A stretch of DNA of 64,000 nt, from NCBI RefSeq assembly GCF_900605495.1, contig NZ_LR027603.1, positions 1,959,423-2,023,422 on the forward strand. The letters are read 5' to 3'. Origin of the DNA: Bacilliculturomica massiliensis. Its GTDB lineage: Bacteria; Bacillota; Clostridia; Peptostreptococcales; Anaerovoracaceae. Position 1 is the first letter of the stretch. Each line of letters begins with the position of its first letter. The notes beneath the pieces are model-generated. The model was not told the origin of the DNA, did no database searches, and worked only from the letters and a program-made list of their open reading frames with translations. Positions 25,849 through 34,289 of this stretch are shown here, one piece after another. The translations under genes were made by a program, and so were the position numbers.

Positions 25849-25873
25849 TGAAACTTGTTTCATAATACGAAAT
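25849..25873 (+). promoter_or_regulatory. Operator upstream of the ABC-importer operon
   Basis: TGAAACTT then GTTTCATAATACGAAAT (25857-25873), one base different from the site at 22777. The pair brackets the second IclR gene and the GGDEF gene. Confidence 0.7.
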
Positions 25874-25912
25874 CACTGCGATTGCTTTAGAAAATGAGAA
25901 GGGAGTACAATT

Positions 25913-26752
25913 ATGAAAAAACTGAGAAAAAGCTTACTGTTCATCCTGACAGGTCTGTTGTCACTGACCCTGATCGTGGGCTGTGGGGACAGTGAGACTT
26001 CCGGACCGGATTCCGGTGAGGCAACGACAGGGCTTCCTCTGTCCGGGCAGCATTTCATCATTGCCGTCAATGCAGAAAATGCGCCGATGGAGAGCGTCGA
26101 TCCCAGCGGTGAATACATCGGTTTTAGTGTAGATCTGGCGGCGGCTCTGGCGGACAGACTTGGATTTACCTATGAATGGAGCGATATGGAATTCTTTGGT
26201 CTTATCGGTTCTATTCAGGAAGGCCGGGCCGATATGATCCTTTCCTCCATCTCCGCCACTGACGAGCGGCGCGAGATGGTAGACTTCTCCGATGGGTATT
26301 TTCAGCCGATCACCTGTATTATTTCCGCCAAGGACAGCGGGATCTCCACTATTGAAGATCTGAACGGCAGGAAGGTCGGCGGAGCTACAGGCACCCTCTT
26401 TGAAAAATACGCCCAGACCATACCCGGTGTCAATTACGTCAGCTTTGACAGTACGGTTCCGGCGATCGAGATCATCGGCACCAGTCAGCTGGACGCCATC
26501 ATTGAAAGTTCAAGTTACGGTGAACGCTATGCAGCGGGCAAGGATCTGGATGTCCATGTTATTCCTAAAAGCGTGATCAGAGAATACGCTCCGTTTTATG
26601 CGATAGCATTCCCAAAAGGTTCCGATGAAAATGTAAAACTGTTCAATGAAGCACTGGCTGAACTGGAGACGGACGGAACTCTCCAGGAGCTGCGCTCTGA
26701 GTGGCTTGGTCAGGATTATGTTGACAAACTGGCTATTTTCAATGAAGAGTAA
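25913..26752 (+). CDS. Polar amino-acid-type ABC transporter substrate-binding lipoprotein
   Basis: A 279-residue solute-binding protein of the SBP_3 family. Signal sequence with lipobox LIVGC (acylated Cys24). The mature protein has the family ENAPMESVDPSGEYIGFSVDLAAALADRLG and the two-lobe pattern with ILSSISATDERREMVDFSDGYFQPI. These proteins bind polar amino acids, opines or similar charged small molecules. It heads an operon in which the permease and ATPase are separated by metabolic genes. A GC hairpin after its stop may stabilise its message relative to the downstream genes. GAAGGGAG precedes the start. Confidence 0.93.
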   Translation: MKKLRKSLLFILTGLLSLTLIVGCGDSETSGPDSGEATTGLPLSGQHFIIAVNAENAPMESVDPSGEYIGFSVDLAAALADRLGFTYEWSDMEFFGLIGSIQEGRADMILSSISATDERREMVDFSDGYFQPITCIISAKDSGISTIEDLNGRKVGGATGTLFEKYAQTIPGVNYVSFDSTVPAIEIIGTSQLDAIIESSSYGERYAAGKDLDVHVIPKSVIREYAPFYAIAFPKGSDENVKLFNEALAELETDGTLQELRSEWLGQDYVDKLAIFNEE

Positions 26753-26769
26753 ATCGCTCCTCCATATTT

Positions 26770-26811
26770 CCGCGCCAGTCCGCTCTCCTCAGGGGACGCG
26801 GACCGGCGCGG
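26770..26811 (+). promoter_or_regulatory. Intercistronic hairpin after the binding-protein gene
   Basis: CCGCGCCAGTCCGC (26770-26783) pairs with GCGGACCGGCGCGG (26798-26811), one mismatch, without a T-run. Such hairpins often protect the abundant binding-protein mRNA or attenuate downstream expression. Confidence 0.55.
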
Positions 26812-26841
26812 ACTAGCATCTGAATGCGGAAAGGGTTCTAT

Positions 26842-27609
26842 ATGAATAAAATGATCTCCGAAAACATTTACTCCTTTTACGCTCTGGAAGGAAAATCAGC
26901 GATCGTTACAGGCGCCGGCAACGGTATCGGAAAGGCAACTGCCCGGCTGCTGGCAGCCTTCGGCGCAAACGTTATGCTCTGCGATATCGAAGAAGAAAGC
27001 GCGGAAGCCGCAGCCGGGCAGATCTGTGCAGAAGGTGGACGTGCCGTCTCGATGTACTGCGATATCACCGATCGAGATCTGATCGAAAAGACCGTAAACA
27101 AAACGGTGGAGGAATTCGGCACTGTGGACATTCTGGTCAATAACGGCGCTACACTAGGCGGAGGCAAGCCCATTGCGAAAGTCGACCCGCCCGAGTTTGC
27201 CCGCCTGATCGATACAAATCTGACCGGCGTCTTCTATTTTATTTACGCAGTGCTGCCCATTATGCGTGCAAAAAAATATGGTAAGATCATCAACATCAGC
27301 TCTGGAGCCGGAGTAGTGGGAGGTGAAACGGACTTCCATTATGCGGCAGCGAAAGGCGGGGTCATCGCCATGAGCAAGGGACTGGCAAGAGAATTGGGGC
27401 ATGAATCGATCAACGTCAACGTAGTCGCTCCCGGGCTGACCAACACACGCATGGCCCACGAATGGGAATTTGAGCCGGCCCTCAAGCGATTTTACCGCGT
27501 CGGCGAGCCCGTGGATATGGCCGCCGCCGTTGTTTTTCTCGCCTCTGACGCCGCAGGTTATTTCTCGGGGCAGGTCATCTCCCCCAACGGCGGCGAATAC
27601 ATGATCTGA
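26842..27609 (+). CDS. Short-chain dehydrogenase/reductase, first of two
   Basis: Classical SDR of 255 residues. Cofactor motif TGAGNGIG, NNG-type motif VNNGA, catalytic Ser in NISSGAGVVGG and YxxxK as YAAAK, and a C-terminal SGQVISPNGGEYM. An acidic residue after beta-2 (LCDIEEE) suggests NAD(H) preference. It would oxidise a hydroxyl or reduce a ketone in the cluster's substrate. The Met at 26842 follows GGAAAGGG; the upstream in-frame start has no such site. It lies between the binding-protein and permease genes. Confidence 0.88.
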   Translation: MNKMISENIYSFYALEGKSAIVTGAGNGIGKATARLLAAFGANVMLCDIEEESAEAAAGQICAEGGRAVSMYCDITDRDLIEKTVNKTVEEFGTVDILVNNGATLGGGKPIAKVDPPEFARLIDTNLTGVFYFIYAVLPIMRAKKYGKIINISSGAGVVGGETDFHYAAAKGGVIAMSKGLARELGHESINVNVVAPGLTNTRMAHEWEFEPALKRFYRVGEPVDMAAAVVFLASDAAGYFSGQVISPNGGEYMI

Positions 27610-27632
27610 TACAATTTCAGGAGGTGAATCAA

Positions 27633-28313
27633 TTGACTGCGTTCATGGACCATATGATCACGATCTCCGCCTACACACCGCGGTTTATAGACGGGATAGG
27701 CATTACTCTGTATATGACAGTGGTCTGCGTCGTCGGCGGCTTTGTTCTGGCTGTTCCTATTGCCCTTATGAAGATATCGAGAGTGCGGCTCCTGCGCACG
27801 ATCGGTTATGTCTATACGGACATCTTCCGCAGTGTGCCGGCGCTGGTCATCCTGTATATCTCATACTTTGCGATACCTTCCATGTTTAAGGTCTCTGTCT
27901 CCGCTACCACCGCTGCTTTTATCACACTTTCCATGGTGTCGGCGGCCTATGTTTCGGAAGCTCTGCGCGGCGGCGTAGAAGCGATAGACGTCGGACAGAA
28001 AGAAGCCGCCAAAGCTCTGGGAATTCCCTACAGCCGTACAATGATGAGCATCGTGCTTCCCCAAGCCCTTCGCTCCATTCTGCCTTCCCTGGTCAACGAG
28101 ATGGTCGGAAACTTGAAAAGCACATCACTCATATCGATCATCGGCGTAGCCGATCTGATGCGCGTTTCCCGTCAAGTCATGGCCGATACCTTCATCACGT
28201 TTGAACCACTGCTCATCGCTGCAGTAATTTACTACGTTCTTACAAAAATACTGTCAGTCTTCGCAAAAAAATTGGAAACGAGAATCAACAGAGGGGCCCG
28301 AAAAGCGCTCTGA
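27633..28313 (+). CDS. Amino-acid-type ABC transporter permease (TTG start)
   Basis: Permease of 226 residues with about five helices and the binding-protein-dependent EAA loop (EAIDVGQKEAAKALGIPYSRTMMSIVLPQALR). The N-terminal FIDGIGITLYMTVVCV and FRSVPALVILYISYF are typical of HisM/GlnP-type proteins. AGGAGGTGA lies at 27618-27626: the in-frame GTG at 27624 overlaps it and cannot be used, while TTG at 27633 is 9 bases from the AGGAGG and is the likely start. No second permease gene is present, so it probably homodimerises. Confidence 0.9.
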   Translation: MTAFMDHMITISAYTPRFIDGIGITLYMTVVCVVGGFVLAVPIALMKISRVRLLRTIGYVYTDIFRSVPALVILYISYFAIPSMFKVSVSATTAAFITLSMVSAAYVSEALRGGVEAIDVGQKEAAKALGIPYSRTMMSIVLPQALRSILPSLVNEMVGNLKSTSLISIIGVADLMRVSRQVMADTFITFEPLLIAAVIYYVLTKILSVFAKKLETRINRGARKAL

Positions 28314-28347
28314 TCCCGCAGCCGGACTCTGATACGGAGGTTATTCG

Positions 28348-29196
28348 ATGAAAAAAACAACTTGGTCCGGACATGCAAAATGCGCATTTTCTTTCGGCTG
28401 GGATCTGGACGGTGAAACGATCTGGCGTAACAAGTCCAAAAATTTCCCCGGCGGAGAAACATTTATCCGCAGCCGCTCCGTGGGTGCTTTCGGGCCCATG
28501 AGAGGCGCCTACCGTATCCTGGACATAATGGATAAATACCATCTGAAAAGCACCTGGTTCATTCCCGCCGAAAATGTGGCGCGTTATCCTCAGCTGGTCA
28601 GAGAAATTCAGGCGGCTGGTCATGAGATAGCTAACCACGGACTTGATCACAGTCCCTTTTATGGCAGCACGCCCGAGGCGCAGCTGGATAATATCCGACG
28701 CAGCCAGGATATTTTTCTTCAGGTACTGGGAAAAAAGGCAGTCGGTTTTCGTCCTACCGGGCCCCTTCTGCCGGAAACAGAAGACGCCCTGTTCAGCGAC
28801 AGTTCCACCCTCTATTACAGCCGTGGATTGGCCGAGGAAGAAATCTGCTTTTGTACGGCATCGGATGGGAAGCAGACCGGCGTCGTCAGCCTGCCCTGCC
28901 GTCAGGAACTGGACGAGTACATACAAATGGTTTATTGCTCCTACCCTCCTATCCCTACCGGTCAGGATCGGATCGCGCCGTACGCCGACGTACTCGCCGG
29001 ATTTCTGCGGGAATTACAGGGAGGCGCCCGTTTCGGCAGCGCAATGAGCACAGCTTTCCATCCGCAGGTGTCCGGCACCCCCGGTAAATCTCTCATCATT
29101 GAAAAGCTGTGTGAATATATTGCCTCCACACCCGATATCTGGTGCGCCACCTGCGAGGAGGTCGCCGCCCTCTGGAAAAAATCCATGGAGGAATAA
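28348..29196 (+). CDS. NodB-like deacetylase/amidohydrolase, first of two
   Basis: A 282-residue cytoplasmic protein (no signal peptide) of the polysaccharide deacetylase fold. Motifs are FSFGWDLDGET, AYRILDIMDKYHLKSTWFIPAENVARYP, the metal motif HEIANHGLDH, and FRPTGPLLPET. Cytoplasmic NodB-like members include PuuE-type allantoinases and other amide hydrolases that act on small molecules, not cell-wall polymers. The operon with a ureohydrolase-linked regulon supports a small N-containing substrate. It is 2 bases before the second deacetylase and shares only moderate similarity with it. Confidence 0.82.
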   Translation: MKKTTWSGHAKCAFSFGWDLDGETIWRNKSKNFPGGETFIRSRSVGAFGPMRGAYRILDIMDKYHLKSTWFIPAENVARYPQLVREIQAAGHEIANHGLDHSPFYGSTPEAQLDNIRRSQDIFLQVLGKKAVGFRPTGPLLPETEDALFSDSSTLYYSRGLAEEEICFCTASDGKQTGVVSLPCRQELDEYIQMVYCSYPPIPTGQDRIAPYADVLAGFLRELQGGARFGSAMSTAFHPQVSGTPGKSLIIEKLCEYIASTPDIWCATCEEVAALWKKSMEE

Positions 29197-29198
29197 AT

Positions 29199-30068
29199 AT
29201 GTTTATCAAAAAGACACAATGGCCCGGCGGAGCCGAATGCGCAGTCATGATCTCCGTCAATCTGGATGCAGAATATTTTCCCAGGGTCTTCGACCCTGAT
29301 CTGGAAGTAGAAAATGTACAAAATTTCTGCCGCATGGGACAGACTGGAATGGAGATCGGACTTCCGCGCCTGCTGAAACTGCTGGTCCGCTATCGGCTCA
29401 ACGCTACCTTTTTCGTCCCCGGCGCCATAGCTCTGCGCTATCCGGAAGAACTGCGCTCCGTTGCTGCTGCAGGTCATGAGATCGGATGCCATGGTTTCTC
29501 ACATGAACACTTGGCGCGTCTTTCCCCCGACGCGCAATTGGAAGCCATCCGCCGCGGCCGGGACGCCATTGGAACAATCTGCGGGGATAACCCTGTTGGA
29601 TTTCGCGCTCCTGAAGGCGAGATCACGACGGACACTCTGCGTGCTGTAAAAAAACTGGGTTTTTACTATTCCAGCTCTCTTTCCTGCAGTGACGTTCCCT
29701 TCCGCACGGTCCTAGCGGGTTCCGGCCATAGTGCCGACACTCTATTTGAGATCCCTGTCCACTGGGCACTGTATGATCTGCCCTACTTCTCTTTCCACTT
29801 CTGGCCTCCTCTTCCTCTGGGCCAGCCCCGGGTCTCCTGCAGCGACAGAGTGCTGGAGAACTGGAAATGGGAATATGACGGTCACTGCAGATCAGGCGCC
29901 TGTTTCGTCTTACAGTTAGATCCTCAGTGCATCGGGGCACAGGGAAAAATCTATATGCTGGAGGCTCTTCTGGACTATATCGCGGAAAAAGGAAATGCCT
30001 GGTTTGCCACCGGCCGGGAAATATACGATCATCTTTCAAACAAGGAGGTAGAAACATGGATTATTTGA
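29199..30068 (+). CDS. NodB-like deacetylase/amidohydrolase, second of two
   Basis: A 289-residue paralogue of the preceding gene. It has MISVNLDAEYF, LPRLLKLLVRYRLNATFFVPGAIA, the metal motif HEIGCHGFSHEHLA, FRAPEGEIT and a late HFWPPLP. The ATG at 29199 follows GGAGG; an earlier in-frame start would lie within the first deacetylase. No signal peptide, so cytoplasmic. Its last 13 bases overlap the following SDR gene. Two diverged deacetylases in one operon suggest two successive hydrolyses or a heteromeric enzyme. Confidence 0.82.
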   Translation: MFIKKTQWPGGAECAVMISVNLDAEYFPRVFDPDLEVENVQNFCRMGQTGMEIGLPRLLKLLVRYRLNATFFVPGAIALRYPEELRSVAAAGHEIGCHGFSHEHLARLSPDAQLEAIRRGRDAIGTICGDNPVGFRAPEGEITTDTLRAVKKLGFYYSSSLSCSDVPFRTVLAGSGHSADTLFEIPVHWALYDLPYFSFHFWPPLPLGQPRVSCSDRVLENWKWEYDGHCRSGACFVLQLDPQCIGAQGKIYMLEALLDYIAEKGNAWFATGREIYDHLSNKEVETWII

Positions 30069-30808
30069 ATCTCACAGGTAAAACAGCCGTTGTCACCGGC
30101 GGCGCACAGGGCATCGGTCTTGCCGTAGCGGAAGAACTGGCCGCTTTCGGCGTCCACGTCGTAATCTGCGATATAAAAGAACGGGAAGGCAAGGATGCGG
30201 CAGAAAAAATAACTGCCCTCGGTGGAAGTGCCATTTTCTGCCGCTGCGACGTCACGTCTCCTGCTGAGATCAAGCAGGCCACGGACACTGCCATCAAGGA
30301 GTTCGGGCGATTGGATATCCTGATCAACAACGCCGGGATCGGAAGCGATTGCCACGCCACCGATGAACTCACCGACGCGGAATGGAACCGCATGATGGAT
30401 GTGGATCTGAAAGGACCCTTCAATTTCTGCCGGGAAGCTGTCCCCCATATGCGCCGTCAAAAATACGGAAAAATCGTTAACATCAGCTCCGGCGGCGGGA
30501 TCGGCGGTATGCTTTTCCTCGCTCATTATTCTGCTGCAAAGGCCGGTCTCTTCGGCTTTACAAAATCACTGGCCAAGGAGCTGGCGCCGCTGGGGATCAA
30601 CGTGAACTGCATTGCCGTTCCCACCACGCTCACACCGGCAACTACTTTTTACGACTATGATTCCGACTGGCAGGAGGAACTGAAGCTGATCCCCATGGGC
30701 CGGATCGCTCAGCCGAAGGACATTGCCGATATGGTGCTATATCTGGTCTCCGATGCTTCCGCTTATGTGACCGGGCAGGTCCTCTCTCCCAACGGCGGCA
30801 AACGATAG
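30056..30808 (+). CDS. Short-chain dehydrogenase/reductase, second of two
   Basis: Classical SDR of 250 residues with [13 protein letters not shown], the catalytic Ser in [15 protein letters not shown] and a C-terminal [13 protein letters not shown] resembling the first SDR. An Asp after beta-2 (ICDIKE) suggests NAD(H). AAGGAGG lies inside the end of the deacetylase gene, and the coding regions overlap by 13 bases, so translation is coupled. The two SDRs are clearly paralogous but not a recent duplication. Confidence 0.9.
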   Translation: MDYLNLTGKTAVVTGGAQGIGLAVAEELAAFGVHVVICDIKEREGKDAAEKITALGGSAIFCRCDVTSPAEIKQATDTAIKEFGRLDILINNAGIGSDCHATDELTDAEWNRMMDVDLKGPFNFCREAVPHMRRQKYGKIVNISSGGGIGGMLFLAHYSAAKAGLFGFTKSLAKELAPLGINVNCIAVPTTLTPATTFYDYDSDWQEELKLIPMGRIAQPKDIADMVLYLVSDASAYVTGQVLSPNGGKR

Positions 30809-30830
30809 ACATGAGAAAGCGGGGATATTT

Positions 30831-31565
30831 ATGAGCGATGCAACAATACAGGTCAAGGACCTTCACAAATCCTTCGGAGCCCTGGAAGTACTTAAAGGTG
30901 TCGACCTCGAAGTTAAAAAAGGGGAAATTCTCGCTGTTATCGGTCCCTCCGGCTCCGGAAAATCCACGCTCCTGCGCTGCATTAACCTGCTGGAACAGCC
31001 AAATTCAGGGCAGATCCTGGTGGATGGTACCGATATTACGGCTTCTGTGGAAGCCGCCCAGTCCGCCAGGCAAAGAGTCGGCATGGTATTTCAGAACTTT
31101 AATTTATTTCAAAACTTTACTGTTCTAAAAAACATGGAGTACGCGCCGGTCACCGTCAAAAAACAACCTCGTGATCAGGTCAGGGAAAACTGTATGCGGC
31201 TGTTGAAACGCGTCGGGCTGGAGGATAAGTCCTCCAGTTATCCAGCTATGCTTTCCGGAGGGCAGCAGCAGCGGGTGGCCATCGCCAGAGCCTTGGCCAT
31301 GGATCCGGAGGTCATACTCTTCGATGAACCCACCTCGGCCCTTGACCCTGAAATGGTCTCTGAAGTACTGGAAGTCATCAAGGGGCTGGCCGATACAGGT
31401 ATCACCATGCTTCTGGTCACTCACGAGATGGGATTTGCCCGTGAGATTTCCGACCGCATTGTTTTTATGGACGACGGAAGGATTCTGGACAACTGTCCGC
31501 CGGAAGAATTCTTTTCTGATCCAAAATCAGCGCGGGCCAAAGAATTTCTGAAGAAAATGCTATAG
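30831..31565 (+). CDS. Polar amino-acid-type ABC transporter ATP-binding protein
   Basis: ATPase of 244 residues of the GlnQ/HisP group. Walker [14 protein letters not shown]-loop [15 protein letters not shown], signature [15 protein letters not shown], Walker [15 protein letters not shown] and the H-loop [11 protein letters not shown]. It completes the importer with the binding protein at 25.9 kb and the permease at 27.6 kb, and is the last gene of the operon. Confidence 0.95.
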   Translation: MSDATIQVKDLHKSFGALEVLKGVDLEVKKGEILAVIGPSGSGKSTLLRCINLLEQPNSGQILVDGTDITASVEAAQSARQRVGMVFQNFNLFQNFTVLKNMEYAPVTVKKQPRDQVRENCMRLLKRVGLEDKSSSYPAMLSGGQQQRVAIARALAMDPEVILFDEPTSALDPEMVSEVLEVIKGLADTGITMLLVTHEMGFAREISDRIVFMDDGRILDNCPPEEFFSDPKSARAKEFLKKML

Positions 31566-31574
31566 GGCGCTCTT

Positions 31575-31636
31575 CAAAAAACCGAAAACCGCCGGTATCC
31601 TCATCGTTCGGGCATATGCCCGCGGATTCCGGCGGT
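31575..31636 (-). terminator. Terminator of the M23 peptidase gene, nested hairpin
   Basis: ACCGCCGGTATCC (31588-31600) pairs with GGATTCCGGCGGT (31624-31636), one mismatch, enclosing the palindrome CGGGCATATGCCCG. On the minus strand TTTTCGGTTTTTT follows. It may also stop the converging importer operon. Confidence 0.72.
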
Positions 31637-31656
31637 CTGTATTCTACATCACATTT

Positions 31657-32337
31657 TTACTCCACGGCCGATTCGCTTCCGATCAGATCGTACAGCTTTT
31701 TCAGCATGGTCACGGTCTGTTCCCGGGTGCAGAGCCCCCTGGGATTGCTTCCGTCCGTTATTCCATTTTCCGTTCCCCACTTCCAAAAGCCGGCGGCCCA
31801 GTCAGAGGGCCGGCTTCCTCCGTTAGTGAATATCTCAAGCCTTTCCAGCTCATCCCGAACGATGGCCCGCACTTCTGTTTCTGTCAAATCGTATTCCTCC
31901 TCCTGAACGTTTTTCAGGTATGGTTCCGGATCGATGGGAACGCCGCCGAATTGCAGTTCAAAGTGCAGATGCACCGCCACTTTCAGCTTATCCGGATCGC
32001 TGCTGTTTCCCATGATACCGATCACCTGACCGGTCTCTACCTTCGTACCCGCAGACAGACCTTTATACTTCATATGCTGAGACAGGGTCCTGTAATCTCT
32101 GTGTTGGATCACGCTAACCCAGCCCCTGTAATCGTTCCAATAGGATTCTGCGACGGTGCCCGGCGCCACGGCGAGGATCCTGGTTTCCGGCTTGTAGATA
32201 TCCCGTCCCAGATCGATTCCCGAATGATACGTGGTGGCTCCCGGTATTCCCGTATCCCTTTGGCCAAAGGGACTGGTGATCCTCAGGGGCGCGTCCACCG
32301 GGAGGCTGTGGAACTTGATACTGCTTTCAATGTTCAA
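31657..32337 (-). CDS. M23-family metallopeptidase with C-terminal SLH-like segment
   Basis: A 226-residue peptidoglycan endopeptidase-like protein. The LytM/M23 domain has ITSPFGQRDTG, the zinc His-Asp in YHSGIDLGRD, and HLHFEL. The C-terminus (SDWAAGFWKWGTENGITDG then REQTVTMLKKLYDL) resembles an S-layer-homology or phage-lysin repeat. There is no signal peptide, unusual for a cell-wall enzyme and more like a phage endolysin. GGAGGAGGTGA upstream makes TTG at 32337 (8 bases after AGGAGG) a better start than the overlapping GTG at 32346. It stands alone between terminators. Confidence 0.78.
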   Translation of the reverse strand: MNIESSIKFHSLPVDAPLRITSPFGQRDTGIPGATTYHSGIDLGRDIYKPETRILAVAPGTVAESYWNDYRGWVSVIQHRDYRTLSQHMKYKGLSAGTKVETGQVIGIMGNSSDPDKLKVAVHLHFELQFGGVPIDPEPYLKNVQEEEYDLTETEVRAIVRDELERLEIFTNGGSRPSDWAAGFWKWGTENGITDGSNPRGLCTREQTVTMLKKLYDLIGSESAVE

Positions 32338-32552
32338 AAGCGTCACCTCCTCCCTTTCAGTTTATGCGGCAAAGGCGATTTCGTCACAGGGACAGCGGGC
32401 AGACAGCCTTTACAGAGCCCGCCCGCCGCGTAATCTGTCGCCATATTTTGTTTGACGCGCCCGTCCATTTAGCGTATGATGGAAATAAAGAGCCGTCAGC
32501 CTTTGCAGGCGCGGCGTTTCAACAGAAATACACGAGATACGGAGGTGATAAA

Positions 32553-32666
32553 ATGAAGTTATTTGCAAGGCTGGGTTTCATTCTTGGGATCGTCTCCACT
32601 GTGGCCGGCACTGTGGCCATCGTCTTCGGCGCCATCGGCATGGCTAAATCGAGAAACAACTATTGA
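32553..32666 (+). CDS. 37-residue single-helix membrane peptide
   Basis: A short gene with a strong GGAGGTGATAAA site before the ATG. The peptide starts MKLFARLGFILGIVSTV, is hydrophobic and Gly/Ala/Val-rich to about residue 29, and ends in a basic/polar tail AKSRNNY. One transmembrane helix is expected. It is followed about 110 bases later by a strong terminator. Function unknown; small membrane regulators and toxin-type peptides have this size, but there is no antitoxin or antisense RNA evidence here. Confidence 0.6.
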   Translation: MKLFARLGFILGIVSTVAGTVAIVFGAIGMAKSRNNY

Positions 32667-32777
32667 TGTTTTATCAGCCGCCGGAATGCGTCCGCACCGT
32701 AACGCCGCAGATCAGATAAACGCGGCCGGTGACCTTCAGGACCCAGCGTGACGCCGACAAAACAGCGTGAAGATCAA

Positions 32778-32822
32778 AGCCGCGCGGCGCAATCTCTATG
32801 ATTGCACCGCGCGGCTTTTCTC
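32778..32822 (+). terminator. Intrinsic terminator
   Basis: AGCCGCGCGG...GCAAT pairs with ATTGC.CCGCGCGGCT around CTCTATG and is followed by TTTTCTCTT; it ends the small membrane-peptide transcript. Confidence 0.85.
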
Positions 32823-32851
32823 TTCACTGCCATTCACAGCATATTTCTCTG

Positions 32852-33250
32852 TCATCTGCGGGGGACGTCATCCGCCCCGGTCTTCTGCCCCTGTCCGCCG
32901 CCGTGGATCAGCTTCAGCTTTTGAGCTCTGCTCAGCCGTTTGATCCCCGCCTCTCTGGACATTGCCTCCGACTTCGTGGCGTGCGCCTCAAAGTACACCA
33001 GTCTGACCGGACGCCTGCCTCTGGTGCATTTCGCTCCCTTCGCCGCGCCTGCAGCGCCGTTGTGAGCGGCAAGCCGCGCCGGCAGATCCGTGGTCCAGCC
33101 GGTATACAGGCTTCCGTCCCGGCACTGTAGAATGTAGACGTAATTCCCGTCTTCATCAGGCGCCGGACAGGCCTGCAATTCATTCTCCCTCTCTGGCTCC
33201 GGTACAGAATGCTGTATCTCCCTGCCGCCGGTCTTCTTCATCCGTTCCAT
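32852..33250 (-). CDS. GIY-YIG nuclease-superfamily protein
   Basis: A 132-residue protein with the GIY-YIG fold: YVYILQCRDGSLYTGWT, a central Arg/His-containing helix (LPARLAAHN), RRPVRLVYFEAHATKSEAMSREAGIKRLSRAQK. It corresponds to the short UPF0213 group, whose role in DNA metabolism is unclear. An N-terminal extension of about 35 polar residues precedes the domain. The start overlaps the recR stop (TAATG), with GGGAG inside recR, so it is translated from the recR message. Confidence 0.85.
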   Translation of the reverse strand: MERMKKTGGREIQHSVPEPERENELQACPAPDEDGNYVYILQCRDGSLYTGWTTDLPARLAAHNGAAGAAKGAKCTRGRRPVRLVYFEAHATKSEAMSREAGIKRLSRAQKLKLIHGGGQGQKTGADDVPRR

Positions 33251-33849
33251 TACAGCTCCCGCCGGCCTTCCATGGCCTTCGACAGCGTCACTTCATCGGC
33301 GTATTCCAGATCTCCTCCCACGGGAATACCGTGGGCGATCCGCGTGACCTTAATACCCGCGGGTTTGATCAGGCGGGAGATGTACATGGCCGTAGCCTCC
33401 CCTTCGATGTTGGGGTTGGTGGCCAGTATCACTTCTTTGATGTCGTTTTCCTGAAGCCGGACGATCAGCTGCTTCAGATTGATATCCTCGGGTCCGATAC
33501 CGTCCATGGGGGAGATGGCCCCGTGAAGGACATGGTACTGCCCGTGAAACTCCTTGATCCGCTCCATGGCGCTGACGTCTCTGGGGCTTTCCACCACGCA
33601 GATCACGCCTTTCTCTCTGGTCTGATCGCTGCAGTAACTGCAGGGATCCACATCCGTCAGATTTCCGCACACCGAGCAATACTTCATATTCTTTTTCGCA
33701 TCGACGATGGCCTCTGCCAGATCAAAGGCTTCCTGATCCTCCAGCGACAGGATGTGAAAAGCCAGGCGCTGTGCGCTCTTGCCTCCGATCCCGGGCAGCT
33801 TGGACAGTTCGTTGATCAGCCTGGTAAGCGGCTTGGCATAGTACTTCAT
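33250..33849 (-). CDS. recR: Recombination mediator RecR
   Basis: RecR of 199 residues, normal length. Helix-hairpin-helix near the N-terminus ([18 protein letters not shown]), the Cys4 zinc finger ([16 protein letters not shown]) at about residues 57-72, and a Toprim domain starting [16 protein letters not shown], then [19 protein letters not shown] and the C-terminal [20 protein letters not shown]. It acts with RecO/RecF in loading RecA at gaps. It lies 5 bases after ybaB in the conserved dnaX-ybaB-recR operon. Confidence 0.97.
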   Translation of the reverse strand: MKYYAKPLTRLINELSKLPGIGGKSAQRLAFHILSLEDQEAFDLAEAIVDAKKNMKYCSVCGNLTDVDPCSYCSDQTREKGVICVVESPRDVSAMERIKEFHGQYHVLHGAISPMDGIGPEDINLKQLIVRLQENDIKEVILATNPNIEGEATAMYISRLIKPAGIKVTRIAHGIPVGGDLEYADEVTLSKAMEGRREL

Positions 33850-33854
33850 ATCTT

Positions 33855-34211
33855 TTACATCAGTCCCGGGATAGAGAGACCGCCTGTGAGCTTGCCCATC
33901 TCGCTCTGCGAGAGTTCCTCGATCTGGCGCATGGCTTCATTAGCCGCGACCATGATCAGATCCTGCAGCATCTCCACGTCGTCGGGATCCACCACTTCCG
34001 GCTTGATGGCGATCTTGCAGATCTCCTTCTTGCCGTTTACAGTAATGCTCACCGCTCCGCCTCCGGCCGTGGCTTCCACTTCCTTCTCCTCAAGCTCCGC
34101 CTGAAGTTCTTCCATCCTTCTTTGCATAGCCTGTACCTGAGCCAGCTGCTTCTGCATGCTGCCCGCTCCGCCGCCGCCCGGCTTTTTACCGGCCCTCATT
34201 CCTTTTCCCAT
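33855..34211 (-). CDS. ybaB: YbaB/EbfC nucleoid-associated protein
   Basis: A 118-residue DNA-binding protein. A Gly-rich N-terminus (GGGGAG) leads to the long helix [26 protein letters not shown], then [44 protein letters not shown] and the family ending [12 protein letters not shown]. The Met at 34211 follows AAAAGGAG. Its place between dnaX and recR is conserved across Firmicutes. Confidence 0.95.
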   Translation of the reverse strand: MGKGMRAGKKPGGGGAGSMQKQLAQVQAMQRRMEELQAELEEKEVEATAGGGAVSITVNGKKEICKIAIKPEVVDPDDVEMLQDLIMVAANEAMRQIEELSQSEMGKLTGGLSIPGLM

Positions 34212-34289
34212 TCCGATTCTCCTTTTCTGTTCTCTATTCTCGCCGGATATCCGCGCCGGCTCCATAACATTTCAATGACGTCCGCCTTT

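Noticed and set aside
27624-27632. GTG at 27624 as the start of the permease
   Set aside because: It overlaps the AGGAGGTGA ribosome binding site; TTG at 27633 has proper spacing.
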